Below, piece by piece: positions 61,970-64,000 of a DNA stretch of 64,000 bases. The DNA lies in the NCBI GenBank assembly GCA_019914995.1, contig CM034126.1:2237001-2301000 (forward strand). Direction: 5' to 3'. Positions within the stretch are counted from its first letter, which is position 1; each line of letters opens with the position of its first letter. The notes under the pieces were generated by a model. That model saw nothing but the letters and a program-made list of their open reading frames with translations. It had not been told where the DNA came from and did not search any database. The stretch is from Acanthochlamys bracteata. Lineage: Eukaryota; Streptophyta; Magnoliopsida; Pandanales; Velloziaceae. Position numbers and translations under genes: made by a program.

Positions 61970-63388
61970 ATGGCGGCGCAGAGGCGGCGGTTGGTTTTGT
62001 TCGCTGCTTTGTGGATAGCAGCGGCGATGTTGGAGATATGTTATGCAGGAGACCCATTTGTTTACTTCAATTGGAATGTTTCGTACATCATCGTTGCTCC
62101 TCTTGGAATCCGTCAACAGGTCTTTTTTCCTTCTCCTTCGTTTTTAATTTTGTTCTAGAAATTTTGATGAATATCGAAATTATTTAGCATGAGAACTATG
62201 AAAAAGGGGAAAAAGATTGCAGCTTTTTTTCTTCAGAGATGGTCGATTCCATTTGTTAGTATTAGGACTGAAAAAGATTGCAGCTTTTTTTTTTAAATTT
62301 AGGTAATCGATTCTGGGGAAGAAACCAGAACCAAATTGCTTTTGCAACGTTTTGAATACTGAATTTGTTGGTTCTTTCGCCATTGTTTTGTTGCACTCTC
62401 CAGTCTCCACTTTCTTTTCTTTCCCTGGTCGGTAACCAACCACTTCGAGATCGTTCCCAGTGCGTTGTTCACTATTTAACTTATAACCTTTTTTTTTTCA
62501 ATTGACAATTATTATTATTGTTCATGCAGGTGATTGCAATCAATGGTCAATTTCCAGGACCCACGTTGAACTTGACTACAAATTGGAATGTTGCAGTCAA
62601 CGTTCAGAACAACTTGGACGAATCTCTCCTCTTCACATGGTTAGAATTTTTACCAAACCAATTCTTTTGCCAACATTAGAAAGCAATGTTTCTGCTTTTG
62701 TTATTTTCTTTCTTGGTAGTTTCTGATTGATGAGTATGAATTGAACAGGGATGGAGTCCAACAGAGAAAGAACTCATGGCAGGATGGAGTTCTTGGAACA
62801 AACTGCCCAATTCCACCAGGCTGGAACTGGACTTATCAGTTCCAAGTCAAGGACCAAATTGGTAGCTTTTTTTATTTTCCATCAATCAATTTTCAGCGAG
62901 CAGCTGGTGGATATGGAGGAATTATTGTGAACAATCGTGATGTTATTCCCATCCCCTTTGATAAGCCCGACGGAGAGATCTCCATCTTCATTGGAGATTG
63001 GTTCAGCCGAAATCACTCGGTTAGTGTTTCTAGCAGTTGGATTTTTTGCTATCCAGATTTTCCCAAAGTACATTGGATCTTTTCTTTCACTATAAATAAG
63101 TTGGTTTCAAAATCATGATTGGGAGGAGCAGCTGATAATGGGCATCTGAAATTTTCATGGAAAATGCATCAAAATTTCCTGAAAATAGCATCTTGAAATT
63201 AATCAGCCAACTAAGTCGGAAGAAGTAATGGTGTTTGATGCTTGTGTAGGGTCTTAGGAAGGATCTTGATTATGGGAAAGATCTTGGGATGCCCGATGGT
63301 GTTCTGATCAATGGCAAAGGTCCATATAAGTATGATCCCACACTTATTCCTGATGGAATTGAACATGAGACTATCAATGTAGACCCAG
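61970..63388 (+). CDS. SKU5-similar (SKS) multicopper-oxidase-like protein, 5' part
   Basis: Four exons in the window: 61970-62119, 62530-62639, 62749-63019, 63250-63388. The last ends in phase 1 at a GT donor and the gene runs off the right edge. The first 26 or so residues are a signal peptide (LVLFAALWIAAAMLEICYAG). The cupredoxin domain 1 landmarks follow: INGQFPGPTLN, LFTWDGVQQRKNSWQDG, TNCPIPPGWNWTYQFQVKDQ, IGSFFYFPS, AAGGYGGIIVNNR, then GMPDGVLINGKGPY of domain 2. Where active ascorbate oxidases and laccases have HWHG and YHSH copper ligands, this protein has TWDG and YFPS, so the type 2/3 copper histidines are missing, as known for SKS proteins. These act at the cell surface in directional growth or pollen-tube growth; the enzymatic role is unclear. 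Confidence 0.92.
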
Positions 63389-64000
63389 GTAAGTTACTTT
63401 TCACAACCTAAGCAGGACTTAAGTTAGATACTGAGAATTCTGCTTAGGAAATTACCGACTTTCTATCATAAAAATGTGTATTGCCTTACTATCTTGTCTA
63501 CTCACACTAGTTGTTAATATATTGCCTGCAGATGGAGGTAAAGTAATCTGCCCATTACTGGCTTATATTGATGCAATAGGATGATACTGTGGATCAAATA
63601 TGTAGTTTTTACATGTCATAAGTCATATTAAAACACATCATGGATTTAGACTGTGTTAGTGTAACCACTTAGCTACTGTGGATACTTGAGAGATTTGGGC
63701 TTGATCATTCATCACAATCAGCTGCTGTAAAATTAAAAAAGATCCTAGAATTTGTTTCATAATTACCAAATATATGGACCTTATTGGCAGGTTCCTTGCC
63801 TGAGAAAAATGCAGCTTTTTAAGTTAAATCCTTTCTTCTTATTGCCCTAATATTTAATCACAAGGATATTTAATAATTAATTAGGGAACTAGTTAAAGTC
63901 ACCTTTAGTACTTGGCCATCTCAGAATGATCAATTACTGTGGAAAATGTTCAAAGTTTCAGATGACAACTATTTTACTATATTTTCATTGTGAAATAATT
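63389..64000 (+). other. Intron 4 (incomplete) of the SKS gene
   Basis: After the donor at 63389 I see no next exon; the expected GKTYR...HNVG block is absent before the window ends, so the intron exceeds 600 bp. Confidence 0.55.

Noticed and set aside
1-64000. CRISPR array, bacterial operons, organellar insertion
   Set aside because: No regularly spaced repeats with unique spacers, no Shine-Dalgarno-linked gene strings and no recognisable chloroplast or mitochondrial genes were seen.

Overview
This window is nuclear DNA from a flowering plant, almost certainly a eudicot. The evidence is AT-rich spacers, small GT-AG introns, and plant-specific families: PLATZ, DUF863, BAG7, SKU5-similar oxidase, vacuolar invertase with its 9-nt mini-exon, and FMO GS-OX-like. 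I cannot name the species. No rRNA, tRNA, CRISPR array or bacterial-type operon was seen.

Layout. (1) 174-3558 (-): adenine phosphoribosyltransferase, running off the left edge, with an in-frame stop in exon 3. A complete 328-bp TRIM element lies in its intron 2 and a 114-bp tandem duplication in its intron 3. (2) 4806-5361: a TRIM-like element with an internal minisatellite; a related copy lies in opposite orientation at 55562-56090. (3) 7374-11263 (-): a DUF863 protein in four exons. (4) 12441-17542 (-): an old, broken Ty1/copia element with 134-bp LTRs and a GAGAG target duplication. (5) 17.5-21.8 kb: AT-rich spacer with a Harbinger-type MITE, a hAT-type MITE and others. (6) 21880-25677 (+): flavin monooxygenase, seven exons. 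(7) 27432-30492 (+): BAG7 co-chaperone, three exons. (8) 31845-32810 (-): PLATZ protein, four exons. (9) 33-44.7 kb: gene-poor, with MITEs and a probable solo LTR. (10) 44747-46924 (+): trehalose-6-phosphate phosphatase, ten exons. (11) 47605-51355 (-): beta-ureidopropionase (PYD3), six exons, convergent with the phosphatase. (12) 53055-53780 (+): decayed remnant of a 3-hydroxyisobutyryl-CoA hydrolase-like gene. (13) 56451-59790 (-): vacuolar invertase, seven exons. (14) 61970 to beyond 63388 (+): SKU5-similar oxidase, 5' part only, divergent from the invertase across about 2.2 kb.

The genes are independent single-copy-style plant genes, not a functional cluster. Two act on sugars (trehalose-6-P phosphatase, invertase) and two on nucleobases (adenine salvage, pyrimidine breakdown), but nothing in the sequence links their control. 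I found no convincing new biological system. The most notable points are the nonsense codon in the otherwise intact APT gene, the pair of TRIM-like elements carrying a minisatellite, and the decayed hydrolase gene. Exon boundaries were placed by eye from frame, family similarity and GT/AG sites.
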